Shown: piece by piece, positions 7,375 through 15,177 of the stretch | Layout: the number at the start of each line of letters is the position of its first letter | How positions within the stretch are numbered: position 1 is the stretch's first letter | NCBI GenBank assembly: GCA_002390305.1 | Contig: DGPE01000029.1 | Location: 1-22,104 of the forward strand | DNA from: Micrococcales bacterium UBA4448 | GTDB taxonomy: Bacteria; Actinomycetota; Actinomycetes; Actinomycetales; Microbacteriaceae | DNA length: 22,104 bases | Direction of reading: 5' to 3' | Translations under genes and position numbers: made by a program | The notes under the pieces: model-generated | What the model saw: only the letters and a program-made list of their open reading frames with translations | The model's database searches: none | What the model was told of the DNA's origin: nothing

Positions 7375-8369
7375 CACTGACAATGCCCCCCGAATGGGAG
7401 AAGCATCAGCGCACCTTTATCGCCTTCCCTCACACCGGCTACACCCTCGGCAACACTCAGGCCGAGCAAAATGCTGCGAGGCAAGCCTGGGCCAGTGTTG
7501 CCAATGCAGCTTCAGAGTATGAAAAAGTCACTGCAATTGTTCACCCCGATGATGAGCGGTTAGCGGCGAAATTTCTTTCCTCCGAGATTGAAGTCATGAT
7601 CGAGAAAATCGATGACGCCTGGATTCGAGACAGTGGACCCACTTTTGTAAAAGATCAAGCCGGGAAGCTTGCCGCTATTGATTGGATTTTCAATGGCTGG
7701 GGAGCACAGGGCTGGGCCGAATACTCAAATGATGAAATGATTGCTTCGAAGATTGCCGCAAGGTACGGGGTCGAGCTAATCAAAAGTGATCTGGTCAACG
7801 AAGGTGGCGGTATTCACATAAACGGCAAAGGGCAAGTGCTGCTGACAGAAACCGTTCAGTTGGACCCCGGACGCAACCCAGATTGGTCAAAAGAACAGGT
7901 CGAACAAGAACTTTCTCGAACCCTAGGAGTTACTGATTTTGTCTGGCTGAAAAGTGGCCTCACCAGAGATTACGACGAGTTCGGCACCCGTGGGCATGTT
8001 GATATTGTGGCCTGCTACGCGCCAGATGGCAGAGTCATTTACCACGATCAGAAAAACCCGAATCACCCTGACCACTTGGTCAGTGCAGAGGTAAGAGATC
8101 AGTTTTTCCGCCGAGGTCAAGAGCTAGTGTCACTACCAGCTCCAGAAACACTCAAGGATTCTGTGGGGTATGTCGATTACAGCTACGTAAACCACTATGT
8201 ATTGAATAATGCTGTTCTACTTGGAAGTTTTGATGACTCAAATGACAAAGAGGCAAGATCAATTCTTAGAGATTGTTATCCGGGTAGAGAAGTAGTACTT
8301 CTTGATGCAAGAGAGCTATTTGCCAGAGGCGGCGGCATTCATTGCATCACTCAACAGCAACCAGCCTAG
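7371..8369 (+). CDS. aguA: Agmatine deiminase
   Basis: Converts agmatine to N-carbamoylputrescine and ammonia; a member of the guanidino-group-modifying superfamily, cytoplasmic. The protein has 332 residues, slightly short of the common 340-370. Conserved blocks are present in order: MPPEWEKHQRTFIAFPH at the start, DDAWIRDSGPTFV, EGGGIHINGKGQVLLTETV, TRGHVDIVACY and the C-terminal GGGIHCITQQQP, whose Cys is the nucleophile. Its product is the substrate of the preceding aguB, and the ATG overlaps the aguB stop, so the two form one translational unit. DUF885 follows after 13 bases. Confidence 0.95.
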   Translation: MTLTMPPEWEKHQRTFIAFPHTGYTLGNTQAEQNAARQAWASVANAASEYEKVTAIVHPDDERLAAKFLSSEIEVMIEKIDDAWIRDSGPTFVKDQAGKLAAIDWIFNGWGAQGWAEYSNDEMIASKIAARYGVELIKSDLVNEGGGIHINGKGQVLLTETVQLDPGRNPDWSKEQVEQELSRTLGVTDFVWLKSGLTRDYDEFGTRGHVDIVACYAPDGRVIYHDQKNPNHPDHLVSAEVRDQFFRRGQELVSLPAPETLKDSVGYVDYSYVNHYVLNNAVLLGSFDDSNDKEARSILRDCYPGREVVLLDARELFARGGGIHCITQQQPA

Positions 8370-8382
8370 ATAGAGGGAAACC

Positions 8383-10056
8383 ATGAATCAAAAGCGCCAA
8401 GCCACGAAAATTGACAACCTTTCCAACGACTTCACAGTCTATTTGGCTGAGTTCTCACCATCGTTTGCCACTTCCGCGGGTATCCCCGGGCACGAATCCA
8501 AAATGGACGACCACTCTCCCGAGGCCACCGAAGGCTACTTTCAAAAGCTAGCGGTCGTGAGAAAAGAACTTGAAGCACTCACCCCTAAAGACGAGGTTGA
8601 CGAGGTGAGCAAAGATGCCCTTGATAGCTCTCTCAAAATGGAACTAGAGCTTCATCAAGCCGGGCTAACTACTAGAGACCTAAACAACCTGGCCTCCCCC
8701 GCCCAAGGAGTTAGGGATATCTTTGATCTCTCTGCAACAGCCACCGAAACTGACTGGGAAAACATCACAGCAAGACTCAATCGGGTGACGCAGGCCCTTG
8801 AGGGGTATATGGAAACCCTCAGGTTGGGAGCATCAAAAAATGACACAGCGGCCAAGCGTCAAATTGAAGCAGTAATCGCACAGGCGAAACAAATCACCGC
8901 CAAAAATGGTTTTTTCACCGAGTTTGCTAGCAATGCCAAGACTGAGTCCGGTGAACTGTCAGATTCCTTGAAAAAGGAACTCATGCAGGCAAGCGACAAG
9001 GCAACTGCCGGTTACGCAAAGTTTGAGTCGTTTCTTTCCGAAGAACTACTGCCGCAGGCCAAAGATATAGACGCAATTGGTGAGGAGCGCTACCAATTAT
9101 TGAGCCAGCGCTTCTTGGGCACCAAGGTGGATCTGCATGAAACCTACGAGTGGGGAATTGAAGAACTAGCCAGAGTCGTTGCCGAGCAGCAAAGCGTTGC
9201 CAACGAAATCCTGCCAGGTGCGTCAGTGCAAGAAGTTGTTGCTCACTTGGATACCGACCCGGCCAAAAAGTTGATGGGAACTGAAGCACTTCGGGAGTGG
9301 ATGCAGCAGGTTTCCGATGATGCCATCCAGGCCCTCGCTGGAAAGCATTTCGACATTGCAGAGCCGCTAAAAACTTTAGAGTGCATGATCGCACCAACAC
9401 AGCACGGTGTGATTTACTACACCGGCCCGTCGGATGACTTTTCTCGGCCGGGAAGAATGTGGTGGTCTGTTCCCGAGGGAGTCACAGAGTTCAACACCTG
9501 GCGCGAGAAGACCACCGTGTATCACGAGGGCGTTCCGGGCCATCACTTGCAGGTCGCTCAGCAGGTTTATATCAAGGACATGCTTAATGACTGGCGCAGA
9601 CTTGCCTCTTGGACTTCCGGTCACGGCGAGGGTTGGGCACTGTATGCCGAGCGCCTCATGGCTGACCTTGGCTTCCTTGATGACCCGGCGGACAGACTCG
9701 GGATGCTAGATGGACAGCGGATGAGGGCCGCAAGGGTTGTGCTTGACATCGGAGTTCACCTAGGCAAAAACAAGCTCACCGGCTCAGGCAAGTGGGATTA
9801 CGACTACGCGCTGGAGTTCATGATGCAGAACGTGAACATGCCAAAGCCTTCCGTTGAGTTTGAAGTTATGAGGTATTTCGGGTGGCCAGGACAGGCACCG
9901 AGCTACAAGATTGGTCAGCGCATCTGGGAGCAGGTGCTGGATCAATACGCGACGCGTAAGGGATCAGACTTTGACATAAAGACCTTCCACATGACAGCTC
10001 TGAACCTTGGTGGAATAGGCCTCTCAACCCTTCAAAACGCAATGGCAAGGGCATAA
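8383..10056 (+). CDS. DUF885-family putative metallopeptidase
   Basis: A 557-residue protein of the DUF885 family, which resembles zinc peptidases. The metal-site motif HEGVPGHH begins at H381 with E382, and the downstream GHGEGWALYAERLM fits the site for a further metal ligand. An N-terminal helical region of about 300 residues precedes it. There is no signal peptide or membrane helix, so it should be cytoplasmic, unlike many DUF885 lipoproteins. The ribosome-binding site AGAGGG (8372-8377) supports the ATG at 8383. It is packed between aguA and argG in the same run, which could mean it supplies amino acids from peptides, or hydrolyses an amine- or arginine-containing peptide. The substrate is unknown. 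Confidence 0.88.
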   Translation: MNQKRQATKIDNLSNDFTVYLAEFSPSFATSAGIPGHESKMDDHSPEATEGYFQKLAVVRKELEALTPKDEVDEVSKDALDSSLKMELELHQAGLTTRDLNNLASPAQGVRDIFDLSATATETDWENITARLNRVTQALEGYMETLRLGASKNDTAAKRQIEAVIAQAKQITAKNGFFTEFASNAKTESGELSDSLKKELMQASDKATAGYAKFESFLSEELLPQAKDIDAIGEERYQLLSQRFLGTKVDLHETYEWGIEELARVVAEQQSVANEILPGASVQEVVAHLDTDPAKKLMGTEALREWMQQVSDDAIQALAGKHFDIAEPLKTLECMIAPTQHGVIYYTGPSDDFSRPGRMWWSVPEGVTEFNTWREKTTVYHEGVPGHHLQVAQQVYIKDMLNDWRRLASWTSGHGEGWALYAERLMADLGFLDDPADRLGMLDGQRMRAARVVLDIGVHLGKNKLTGSGKWDYDYALEFMMQNVNMPKPSVEFEVMRYFGWPGQAPSYKIGQRIWEQVLDQYATRKGSDFDIKTFHMTALNLGGIGLSTLQNAMARA

Positions 10057-10077
10057 CCGCCACTTTTTCGTTAAGCT

Positions 10078-11397
10078 GTGGCTGTGTCTAAAGTTCTAGC
10101 GTCGCTCCCAGTGGGCCAAAAAGTCGGTATCGCATTCTCCGGAGGTCTCGATACCTCAGTTGCAGTTGCGTGGATGAGAGAAAAGGGTGCAATCCCCTAT
10201 GCCTACACTGCCAACCTCGGGCAATACGACGAGGACGACATCGATTCCATTGCTGACCGCTCTCTGGAGTATGGAGCAGAGGCAGGCAGAAGCGTTGACG
10301 CAAGAGAAGCCCTAGCAGAAGAAGGACTGACGGCTCTTGCCTGCGGTGCTTTTCACATTCGCACCGGCGGCAAGGTTTATTTCAACACCACTCCCCTTGG
10401 ACGGGTGGTCACCGGCACGCTGCTAGTGCGAGCCATGAAAGATGATGGCGTTGAAATTTGGGGGGACGGGTCCACCTATAAGGGCAATGACATCGAGCGC
10501 TTCTATCGCTACGGCTTACTTGCAAACCCAAATTTGAGAATCTACAAGCCCTGGCTAGATGCGGATTTCGTTGCAGAGCTCGGTGGCCGGGAAGAAATGA
10601 GCCAGTGGCTTCAGGCTAGAACACTGCCATACCGCTCCTCGGTGGAAAAGGCCTATTCAACAGACGCCAACATGCTTGGGGCAACCCATGAGGCGAAAAG
10701 CCTGGAGTTCCTAGACACACCGCTAGAAATCGTGGAGCCAATCATGGGTGTCAAGCACTGGGATCACTCGGTTGAAATTGCAGACGAAGAAGTGACCGTT
10801 GAATTCGTTCAGGGAAGACCGGTGAAAATAAACGGTGAGACCCTAAACTCGGCAGCTGACATTATTTTCAAGGCCAATGAGATTGGTGGCCGCCATGGAC
10901 TTGGCATGAGCGACCAAATTGAGAACCGCATCATAGAAGCCAAATCAAGGGGCATTTATGAAGCGCCGGGAATGGCACTTATTCACATTTGCTATGAGCG
11001 CCTACTGAGTGCCATCCACAACGAAGACACCATTGCGAGTTACCACCAGGAAGGCCGCAGACTCGGCCGCCTGCTTTATGAAGGGCGCTGGCTAGACCCT
11101 CAAACCCTGATGCTTCGCGAGTCACTCATGAAGTGGGTTGCAAGTGCTGTTAGCGGGAAAGTGACTCTAAAGCTTCGTCGAGGAGATGACTACTCGATCA
11201 TGAACACCGAGGGTGAAGCATTTAGCTACCACCCCGAAAAACTTTCCATGGAGCGCAATTCTGAAGAGGCTTTCGGTCCTAAAGATCGCGTAGGTCAACT
11301 GACCATGCGCAACCTCGACATTCAGGACACCAGAGAAAAGCTGGACCTTTACAGAAAACAGGGCCAGCTTTCCGACGGAGAGCACGGGCTGATCTAG
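10078..11397 (+). CDS. argG: Argininosuccinate synthase
   Basis: Joins citrulline and aspartate with ATP to form argininosuccinate, the penultimate step of arginine synthesis. The protein has 439 residues, the length of the E. coli-type subfamily rather than the roughly 400-residue type common in actinobacteria. The ATP-binding AFSGGLDTS lies at residues 19-27. FNTTPLGR, DGSTYKGNDIERFYRYG and STDANMLGATHEAKSLE are hallmark stretches of the long form. No other arg biosynthetic gene is in the window. It starts with GTG at 10078 without a clear ribosome-binding site; GTG at 10084 is an alternative. Its stop overlaps the next start by one base. Placement after the agmatine genes suggests a link to arginine supply. 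Confidence 0.95.
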   Translation: MAVSKVLASLPVGQKVGIAFSGGLDTSVAVAWMREKGAIPYAYTANLGQYDEDDIDSIADRSLEYGAEAGRSVDAREALAEEGLTALACGAFHIRTGGKVYFNTTPLGRVVTGTLLVRAMKDDGVEIWGDGSTYKGNDIERFYRYGLLANPNLRIYKPWLDADFVAELGGREEMSQWLQARTLPYRSSVEKAYSTDANMLGATHEAKSLEFLDTPLEIVEPIMGVKHWDHSVEIADEEVTVEFVQGRPVKINGETLNSAADIIFKANEIGGRHGLGMSDQIENRIIEAKSRGIYEAPGMALIHICYERLLSAIHNEDTIASYHQEGRRLGRLLYEGRWLDPQTLMLRESLMKWVASAVSGKVTLKLRRGDDYSIMNTEGEAFSYHPEKLSMERNSEEAFGPKDRVGQLTMRNLDIQDTREKLDLYRKQGQLSDGEHGLI

Positions 11398-12092
11398 TGT
11401 CAGTGCACATTGATGCAAAACCCGGAGACATCGCAGACACTATTTTGCTGCCGGGAGACCCGCTAAGAGCCAAGTGGATAGCTGAGACATTTCTCGAAAA
11501 TCCAGTCCAGTACAACTCGGTTAGAAACATGTTTGGCTTCACGGGCACCTACCAAGGAAAAAAGGTCTCTGTTCAGGGCACCGGCATGGGCGCACCTTCG
11601 ATTGGCATTTATGCCCACGAACTTTTTGAAGAATTTGGTGTGCAAAAAGCGATTCGAGTTGGCACATCCGGAGGCCTAGCTCCCACAAAGCTGCGAGACG
11701 TAGTAATTGCGATGACTTCATCTACCGACTCACAGATAAACCGAAGAGCTACCAACGGCCTAGATTTTGCTCCAAGTGCAGACTTCGAACTTCTCGAGAA
11801 GGCGGTCGCAAAGGCGAGGGAACTGGAAATCAAATTCCACGTTGGCGGAATCGCTTCAGGAGATCTTTTTTATGACACTACCGACTCCCTTGAGCAGTGG
11901 AAGAAACTCGGAATTTTGGCTCTAGAAATGGAAACCAACCAGCTCTACACGCTTGCAGCACGATTTGGCCGAAGGGCACTGAGCATCGTCACAGTGTCAG
12001 ACATGATGGATGGTTCTGGTCACACTTCCTCGGAAGAGCGTGAATCTGGATTTGCAAGCATGGTCGAAATAGCCCTGGCAGCCTCCAGATGA
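11397..12092 (+). CDS. deoD: Purine nucleoside phosphorylase, DeoD type
   Basis: Phosphorolytic cleavage of purine (deoxy)nucleosides to base and (deoxy)ribose-1-phosphate, used in salvage. The protein has 231 residues, typical of the hexameric bacterial type. The family pattern is clear: VHIDAKPGDIADTILLPGDP at the start, then YNSVRNMFGFTGTYQGK, VQGTGMGAPSIGIYAHEL, VRVGTSGG-like RVGTSGGLAP, LEMETNQLY, and VSDMMDGS, which holds the expected catalytic Asp. The GTG at 11397 shares its first base with the argG stop, and the stop region overlaps the next gene as ATGA, so it is coupled on both sides. Its role in the amino-acid run is not obvious; it may simply share the transcript. Confidence 0.94.
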   Translation: MSVHIDAKPGDIADTILLPGDPLRAKWIAETFLENPVQYNSVRNMFGFTGTYQGKKVSVQGTGMGAPSIGIYAHELFEEFGVQKAIRVGTSGGLAPTKLRDVVIAMTSSTDSQINRRATNGLDFAPSADFELLEKAVAKARELEIKFHVGGIASGDLFYDTTDSLEQWKKLGILALEMETNQLYTLAARFGRRALSIVTVSDMMDGSGHTSSEERESGFASMVEIALAASR

Positions 12093-12505
12093 AGTACCTG
12101 AGGGCAATACTGCAAATTGGCCTTGGATTCGCTTTGTTCTCGGCTGGTCTTTCTCACCTGACCACCTCGCGAGCTGAATTCCAAGCTCAGGTGCCCACCT
12201 GGTTGCCCCTGGATGCTGACTTTGTAGTGATTGCCTCCGGTGTGGTTGAGATAGCTCTTGGACTTGCCCTGATGTTCCTGTGGCGCTACAGGATGTATGT
12301 GGGACTTGCGACTGCGCTGTTTTTCATCGCAATCTTCCCTGGCAATATTTCCCACTGGGTAAACGGGATTTCTGCCTTCGGCCTTGACACTGATCAGGCC
12401 AGATTCACCAGGCTCTTCTTTCAGCCGGTCTTGGTTGCTTGGGCTCTTTTTGCCACCGGTGGCCTGAAGGTTTTCCGGAAGGCAAATCCAGAGTCAAAGC
12501 GCTAA
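12089..12505 (+). CDS. DoxX-like small membrane protein
   Basis: A 138-residue membrane protein with four predicted helices (ILQIGLGFALFSAGLSHL, DFVVIASGVVEIALGLALMFL, MYVGLATALFFIAIF and FFQPVLVAWALFATGGL). The GLSHL motif in helix one and the overall spacing match the DoxX/DoxD-like family of small membrane proteins. Their biochemical role is mostly unclear; some work with redox enzymes in oxidative-stress complexes. The ATG overlaps the deoD stop by four bases, and the LysE-type exporter follows after nine bases. Confidence 0.8.
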   Translation: MKYLRAILQIGLGFALFSAGLSHLTTSRAEFQAQVPTWLPLDADFVVIASGVVEIALGLALMFLWRYRMYVGLATALFFIAIFPGNISHWVNGISAFGLDTDQARFTRLFFQPVLVAWALFATGGLKVFRKANPESKR

Positions 12506-12514
12506 TGTTCTTAG

Positions 12515-13144
12515 GTGCCAACCACAGCTAACATCCTCGGCTTCTTGCTGATTTCGCTCGTAATTATTCTCGTCCCAGGCCCGAGTGTGCTATTTGCTAT
12601 CGGCAGGGCTTTAGTGCTTGGAACTAAATCCGCACTTCTAAGTGTGTTTGGTAACGCGATAGGGGTGGGAATTCAGATTGTGGTTGTTGCCCTTGGTCTT
12701 GGGTTGCTAATCCAGCAGTCCGCCGGCCTGTTTTTTGCCATCAAAATAATTGGTGCCTCAATGATTGCCTTTCTCGGCATCAAAGCAATACTTAGTCGCA
12801 AAGATATTTCCCTAAACCAGAGTGAAAACCAACAGTCGACAAAAAGAGTCATGTCGGACTCAGTTGTGGTTGGAATCACAAACGCCAAAACACTTGTCTT
12901 TTTCATTGCAGCCCTTCCAAGTTTCGTGAGCCCTGAAATTGCAAACCCAAGCATGCAAATGCTCTTTTTAGGTGCAATGTTTCTGGTGGTTGGCGTCAGC
13001 AGTGATGCGGTCTATGCCATCGCCGCAGGCAAGGCAAGAGACTGGCTTGGGAGTTCAGATGCTCGTCTGGCGAACTTTCGGGGAGCTGGTGGGTTGGCGC
13101 TAACGCTGTTGGGTATCTACATGTTCATCGACGCCATACTCTAA
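12515..13144 (+). CDS. LysE/RhtB-family amino acid exporter
   Basis: Inner-membrane exporter of 209 residues and about six helices. The family signature is near the N-terminus (LVPGPSVLFAIGRALVLGTK), followed by a conserved GNAIGVGIQ and a central hydrophilic loop rich in Lys, Ser and Gln (about residues 90-115). GITNAKTLVFFIAALPSFV is another characteristic block. Substrates in this family are amino acids such as lysine, arginine, homoserine or threonine; the sequence does not decide which. As the last gene of the run holding argG and the agmatine genes, arginine or an amine is a reasonable guess. The start is GTG at 12515 with a weak ribosome-binding site. Confidence 0.9.
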   Translation: MPTTANILGFLLISLVIILVPGPSVLFAIGRALVLGTKSALLSVFGNAIGVGIQIVVVALGLGLLIQQSAGLFFAIKIIGASMIAFLGIKAILSRKDISLNQSENQQSTKRVMSDSVVVGITNAKTLVFFIAALPSFVSPEIANPSMQMLFLGAMFLVVGVSSDAVYAIAAGKARDWLGSSDARLANFRGAGGLALTLLGIYMFIDAIL

Positions 13145-13150
13145 ATACAT

Positions 13151-13176
13151 TACATAGACGGCTATCTATGTATACT
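13151..13176 (+). promoter_or_regulatory. Palindrome overlapping a -10 box for the 13183 gene
   Basis: TACATAGA (13151-13158) and TCTATGTA (13165-13172) are perfect inverted 8-base arms with a 6-base spacer. The right arm runs into TATACT (13171-13176), a five-of-six match to the -10 consensus placed six bases before the ATG at 13183. No good -35 box is seen. The layout suggests an operator for a dimeric repressor or activator. Confidence 0.5.
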
Positions 13177-13182
13177 GAACTG

Positions 13183-13422
13183 ATGAGTGAATGGAATTAC
13201 ACCAAGTGCGCCAAGCCCTTCGAGTCTGAACAAGATGCAGAAGTCTTCATGGCACAAAAGGACTTCGCAGGTTACCTGCTGAAGCGTGACAACGGATACT
13301 CGGCAGTCTGCCCTACCTATCCAGAGGGCTACTACCCGGACGCAGTGGTCGTCCGCGAAGTTGAGAATGCCGCAGGTGATCTGGCTGCAGCAAAAGAAGC
13401 CACTGCCACAAGCTGCTGCTGA
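13183..13422 (+). CDS. Small soluble protein with a C-terminal Cys-Cys, unknown function
   Basis: An 80-residue protein starting MSEWNYTKCAKPF; no family was recognised. The reading frame opens upstream at an ATG at 13168 (84 residues), but that codon lies inside the palindrome and -10 box, so the ATG at 13183 is preferred and would be translated from a leaderless mRNA. The protein is acidic and mixed alpha/beta-like, with a pattern of aromatic residues (WNY, GYL, GYS, GYYPDAVVV). Four cysteines are present: TKC near the start, AVCPTYP in the middle and a terminal SCC. There is no signal peptide or membrane segment. Metal binding or redox chemistry is possible but unproven. It is monocistronic, with the helicase gene 315 bases downstream. 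Confidence 0.72.
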   Translation: MSEWNYTKCAKPFESEQDAEVFMAQKDFAGYLLKRDNGYSAVCPTYPEGYYPDAVVVREVENAAGDLAAAKEATATSCC

Positions 13423-13737
13423 CAATTCTCACCACTAAGGCTTCTGGCGAGATATGCACGAGAACGCCCTCTGATTTTCGACGCAGGCTCAGCCCGTGAT
13501 CTAATTTTTTGCGAGCTTCGGAGAAAACCAATCACCCGCTGCACGCTTTTCTGCAATAGGCTTATAAATACTTGCAAACATTCATTTGTTTCTTGCGTCG
13601 TAGAACGCTCCCCCACCACAAAGTGGTTGAATTTTTCTTTCGGCGAACGGAAGCGTCAACGGACGCATTCGCCCTCGGTCAGGTAATAAACGCTTGGCCC
13701 CACTGTGATGATACTCATCACCAGAAAGCAATAAATA
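13423..13737 (+). promoter_or_regulatory. 315-base non-coding region before the RNA helicase
   Basis: No convincing gene is seen on either strand. It holds a possible -10 box TATAAA (13563-13568) and three hairpins: ACCAC/GTGGT at 13615-13627 followed by a T-rich stretch, a two-part stem at 13642-13673 (GGCGAA/TTCGCC enclosing GCGTC/GACGC), and GTGATGA/TCATCAC at 13705-13721, ending 16 bases before the helicase ATG. If transcription starts near 13575 the helicase mRNA has a structured leader of about 160 bases. Long structured leaders are typical of cold-inducible helicase genes, which is family knowledge rather than proof here. Confidence 0.45.
13615..13640 (+). terminator. Weak intrinsic terminator or attenuator
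   Basis: A 5-base stem ACCAC/GTGGT with a three-A loop (13615-13627) is followed by TGAATTTTTCTTT. The stem is short for an efficient terminator. It could end the 13183 transcript or attenuate the helicase leader. Confidence 0.35.
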
Positions 13738-15132
13738 ATGGCTCCAAATACCTTCGCCGACCTTGGCGTGTTAAAAAATCTCGTTTCCGAATTATCTAGA
13801 CAGGGAATCGAAACCCCATTCCCGATTCAAGTTGACACTCTCCCGGACACCCTGGCAGGCAAAGATGTCCTCGGACGTGGGAAGACTGGATCAGGGAAAA
13901 CTCTAGCGTTTAGCATCCCAATGGTTTCTCGCTTGAGTGCGGGCAATCCAAATGGCCGCAGAGGAGCCATGCCGGTTGGTCTAGTGCTAGCACCAACCCG
14001 TGAGCTTGCAACTCAGATAGCCGGCACTATGCAGCCGCTTGCAGAAGTAATGGGATTGCGGGTTACAACAATATTTGGTGGTGTGCCACAGGCACGCCAA
14101 GTCAAAGCAATTCGTGAGGGTGTCGAAATTATTGTCGCGACCCCTGGCCGCCTAGAAGATCTAATGCAACAGGGCATCTTAAAACTAAACACGATTCAAA
14201 TCACAGTTATAGACGAGGCTGATCACATGGCAGACCTCGGCTTCTTGCCAGGCGTCACCAGAATCCTTACCGCAACACCTAAGACCGGGCAGCGCATGAT
14301 GTTCTCAGCGACCTTGGACAACGGAGTCAACAAACTGGTTGATCGCTTTCTAAGCAATCAGGTTATGCACTCTGTCGATGAAGCTAACTCCCCTGTAACC
14401 CAGATGACACACCACGTGTTTGAAGCTGCCAGCCCAGAGGCTAAAAACGAACTTATCAAGGCTCTCGCATCTGGAACAGGGCGTCGAATCTTGTTCATGC
14501 GAACCAAGCACCACGCCAAGAAGCTCGCAAAGACACTCACTAACGCCGGCATTCCTGCAGTTGACCTTCACGGAGCACTGTCTCAAAATGCAAGAGACCG
14601 AAACCTCGCAGCTTTTAGTGCTGGATCTGTAAGTGTCCTAGTTGCAACCGATGTTGCGGCCAGAGGTGTCCACGTTGACGACGTGAGTTTGGTTATTCAC
14701 GTTGACCCGCCAGCCGAGCACAAAGCATACCTGCACCGTTCTGGAAGAACAGCGCGAGCCGGTGCTTCAGGCGACGTAATCACACTGTGCCTTCCAACTC
14801 AAAGAAAAGACCTTGCGGATCTACTTAGAAAAGCGAAAATCTCAGTGACGCCGAAGAAAGTTACAGCCGCATCCCCTGAGGTAGTGGCGCTAATCGGTGA
14901 AGTTGCCGCTTATGTGAAGCCAGTTCCAGTGGTCAAACAACAGCAAGGTGGGGGCAAATCTAACGGTAGAAACGCTCAGCGTAAGCGCACTCAGCGAGAG
15001 CAGGGATCAACTTCAAACAGTTCGAGTAGAAACTCAAACTCCAGGCCATCAGGAAAGACGGGATCGGCGACCGGTGAAAGAACTGCAAGACCGGTTGGAG
15101 CCGGGCAGCGCTCTCGTCAGCGATCTAGGTAA
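13738..15132 (+). CDS. DEAD-box ATP-dependent RNA helicase
   Basis: ATP-driven remodelling of RNA duplexes and RNA-protein complexes, in the cytoplasm, probably in ribosome assembly, mRNA decay or cold adaptation. All core motifs are readable: Q motif TPFPIQ (residues 26-31), motif I GKTGSGKT (48-55), PTRELA, TPGR, DEAD (159-162), SAT, VATDVAARGVHVDD and HRSGRTARAG. The core ends near residue 375. The last 75 or so residues are a low-complexity, basic, Ser/Asn/Gly/Arg-rich tail (QQGGGKSNGRNAQRKR and similar), a non-specific RNA-binding extension. The total of 464 is typical. The ribosome-binding site (AGAAAG) is weak and follows a 7-base perfect hairpin. Which member (RhlE, CsdA or another) cannot be decided. 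Confidence 0.95.
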   Translation: MAPNTFADLGVLKNLVSELSRQGIETPFPIQVDTLPDTLAGKDVLGRGKTGSGKTLAFSIPMVSRLSAGNPNGRRGAMPVGLVLAPTRELATQIAGTMQPLAEVMGLRVTTIFGGVPQARQVKAIREGVEIIVATPGRLEDLMQQGILKLNTIQITVIDEADHMADLGFLPGVTRILTATPKTGQRMMFSATLDNGVNKLVDRFLSNQVMHSVDEANSPVTQMTHHVFEAASPEAKNELIKALASGTGRRILFMRTKHHAKKLAKTLTNAGIPAVDLHGALSQNARDRNLAAFSAGSVSVLVATDVAARGVHVDDVSLVIHVDPPAEHKAYLHRSGRTARAGASGDVITLCLPTQRKDLADLLRKAKISVTPKKVTAASPEVVALIGEVAAYVKPVPVVKQQQGGGKSNGRNAQRKRTQREQGSTSNSSSRNSNSRPSGKTGSATGERTARPVGAGQRSRQRSR

Positions 15133-15136
15133 TTAG

Positions 15137-15173
15137 CTAATGCTTGACGTGGTGTTGACTTGAGCATCATTAG
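15137..15173. repeat. Imperfect inverted repeat between helicase and tRNA-Arg
   Basis: CTAATGCT (15137-15144) pairs with AGCATcATTAG (15163-15173) if a few bases are bulged. No T-tract follows in either direction. It could act as a 3'-end structure for the helicase mRNA or the tRNA transcript, which converge here. Confidence 0.25.
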
Positions 15174-15177
15174 TGAT

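Noticed and set aside
13168..13182. ATG at 13168 as start of the small Cys protein
   Set aside because: It lies inside the palindrome and upstream of the -10 box TATACT, so it would not be on a transcript starting near 13183.
13313..13619. Minus-strand frames covering the small Cys protein and the non-coding stretch
   Set aside because: They overlap in two frames, have no start signals and no family resemblance; the plus-strand gene has a better promoter and start.
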